From Callipepla californica brunnescens (Eukaryota; Chordata; Aves; Galliformes; Odontophoridae): 64,000 bases of DNA. Numbering within the stretch: the first letter of the stretch is position 1; each line of letters opens with the position of its first letter. Shown here one piece after another: positions 62,860 to 64,000 of the stretch. The translations under genes and the position numbers were made by a program. The DNA lies in NCBI GenBank assembly GCA_023055505.1, contig JALIRH010000001.1:7504467-7568466 (forward strand), given 5' to 3'. Below the pieces are notes generated by a model that was not told where the DNA came from, did not search any database, and saw only the letters and a list, made by a program, of their open reading frames with translations.

Positions 62860-63160
62860 TGTCACGTTGTGGTTTAACCACAACAGGTAGCTCAACACCA
62901 CTTAGACCCTCATTCACTTTCCCCTAACAGTATGTAGGAGAAAATTGGGAAGGCAAAATGCAAGAACTCATGCTTTGAGAGATAAAGATAGTTTACCAGG
63001 CAAAGCAAAAGCTGTACACACAAGCAAAGGGAAACAAGAAATTCATTCACTATTTCCCATCATCAGGCAGACATTCTTCCAGGAAAAACCACCCTCATCA
63101 CACATCACGGTTTCTTGGGAAGATAAATGAAATAACATGAGACCCCTTCCTCCTTTTTAT
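62860..63160 (-). repeat. Avian ERV LTR fragment, 3' part, minus strand
   Basis: Read on the minus strand the piece ends GGTTAAACCACAACGTGACA and contains AACTATCTTTATCTCTC and CTTGTTTCCCTTTGCTTGTG. I recognise this as the R/U5 half of a widespread bird ERV LTR; the usual form has ATTAAACTGTCTTTATCTC at the polyadenylation site. The polyadenylation signal is altered here. The 5' half, with the TATA box, is missing: the copy stops where the next CR1 begins at 63163. The 61-codon frame on the + strand is a shadow. Confidence 0.75.
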
Positions 63161-63162
63161 CT

Positions 63163-64000
63163 GAATCACAGAATCTTAGAGTCATTTGAGTTGGAAAGAA
63201 ACCCTTAAGCGTTATCTAGTCCAACTCCCCTGAAATGAACAGGTGCATCTACAGCTTGATCAGGGTGCTCAGACCCTGCTCCAGCCTGACCTTGAATGTC
63301 ACCAGGGACAGGACAGCCACTAACTCTCCAGGCAACCTGTTCTAGTGTCTTACCATCATTATCTTTAAAAACTTTTTCCTTATTTCCAGTCTAAATCTCC
63401 CCTCTTTTGGTTTGAAACCATCCCTTTGTCCTGTTACAAAAGACCTTTCTAAAGAGTCTGTCTCCTCCTTTCTTAAAGCCTCCCTTTAAATACTGAAAGG
63501 CCCCTATCAGGTCTCCCTGGAGCCTTCTCTTCTCCAGGCTGAACAGCTCCAGCTTTCTTCGCCTATCTTCATAGAGGAGGTGTTCCATCATTTGAATAAT
63601 TTTTATGTCCATCCTCTGGACATACTTCAATGGGTCTACCTCTTTCCCGTACTGAGGTCTCCACATGTGGACGCACTACTCCAGGTATCACCAGTACAGA
63701 GCAGAGGCTCAGGATCAGCTCCCTCAACCAGCCCAAAATACAGTTGATTTTCTGGGCTGTGAGAGCACACTGCTGGTTCATGTCCAGTTTGCCATCCACC
63801 AGTACCCCCAAGTCCTTTTTGGTACGGCTGTGCTCTATCTTTTAATTCCTCTGCTTGTACTGATAGTATGGGTTGCCACAACCCAGATGCAAGACCTTAC
63901 ACTTGGCTTTGTTGAATCTCCCACTGCTCAAGCCTGTTTAGGTGACATTGCATGACATTCCATTCCCCAGGTACCACATAGTTTGGTGTCATCTACAAAC
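63163..64000 (-). repeat. CR1 LINE, at least 0.84 kb, cut by window edge
   Basis: From 63163 the + strand shows the reverse-complemented CR1 terminus (GAATCACAGAATCTTAGAGT, TTGGAAAGAAACCC, CCAACTCCCCTG). The minus-strand frame then gives the C-terminal ORF2 (63666-63391: MDIKIIQMMEHLLYEDRRRK, LFSLEKRRLQGDLIGAFQYL). It continues upstream (VDGKLDMNQQCALTAQKIN) to F-V-D-D-T-K-L, the catalytic motif, at the very end of the window. The element goes on beyond 64000. Frameshifts separate the open pieces, so this copy is not active as seen. Confidence 0.97.

Noticed and set aside
63630..63955. Overlapping + strand frames at the right edge (71 and 96 codons)
   Set aside because: They are antisense shadows of the minus-strand CR1 ORF2.
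1..64000. CRISPR arrays, tRNA or rRNA genes, bacterial operons
   Set aside because: No regularly spaced direct repeats, no tRNA-like cloverleaf and no prokaryotic gene layout were seen; the repeats identify a vertebrate (bird) nuclear genome.

Overview
The window is AT-rich vertebrate nuclear DNA with no recognisable protein-coding gene. It is best read as bird intergenic or deep intronic sequence. The evidence is the interspersed repeats: at least eleven fragments of the avian/reptilian LINE CR1 on both strands (most with the typical 3' end, ...GGTCCCTTCCAAC... then ATTCTGTGATTCTGTG), three fragments of a short mariner-type element that I recognise as Galluhop-like, and several LTR fragments of avian endogenous retroviruses. 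The mariner element points most easily to a galliform such as chicken or a relative; that species call is inference.

Layout. 1-163 is the end of a purine pentamer microsatellite. About 4.0-4.74 kb holds a CR1 relic and a solo-type LTR. 5-12 kb is mostly unique AT-rich DNA with a TAGA tetramer array, a small tandem hairpin and two CR1 relics. 12.5-13.5 kb is a GC-richer pocket of unknown origin. 15.7-19.95 kb is a cluster of retroelements: an ERV internal fragment, two related LTR-like copies of different apparent age and two CR1 tails. 20-25.3 kb is mostly unique and includes a 141-codon open frame. A near full-length mariner MITE lies at 25.3-25.8 kb, CR1 at 26.9-27.2 kb, purine-rich arrays at 27.3 and 28.2 kb, a CR1 fragment abutting a second mariner fragment at 33.2-33.96 kb, a long TA array at 34.9 kb and a minus-strand LTR at 36.1-36.7 kb. 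The third mariner fragment is at 40.4 kb; CR1 reverse-transcriptase fragments follow at 41.3-41.9 and 45.95-46.86 kb; an LTR-like block lies at 48.8-49.2 kb and a 125-bp polypyrimidine tract at 49.84-49.96 kb. 50-61 kb is nearly repeat-free apart from low-complexity sequence and includes a GATA-motif-dense block (53.9-54.2 kb) that is the best candidate regulatory element. The last 2.4 kb is a compact nest: CR1 (+), ERV LTR (-), CR1 (-), cut by the window edge.

No gene network can be described. The open reading frames are short and either lie in repeats or are near what chance gives in 64 kb of this composition. Several short segments look like exons (good acceptor, good donor, one open frame), but pseudo-exons of this kind are common in vertebrate DNA and the candidates do not form a phase-consistent chain, so they are given as findings and not as genes. 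I saw no tRNA, rRNA, CRISPR array or convincing previously undescribed system.
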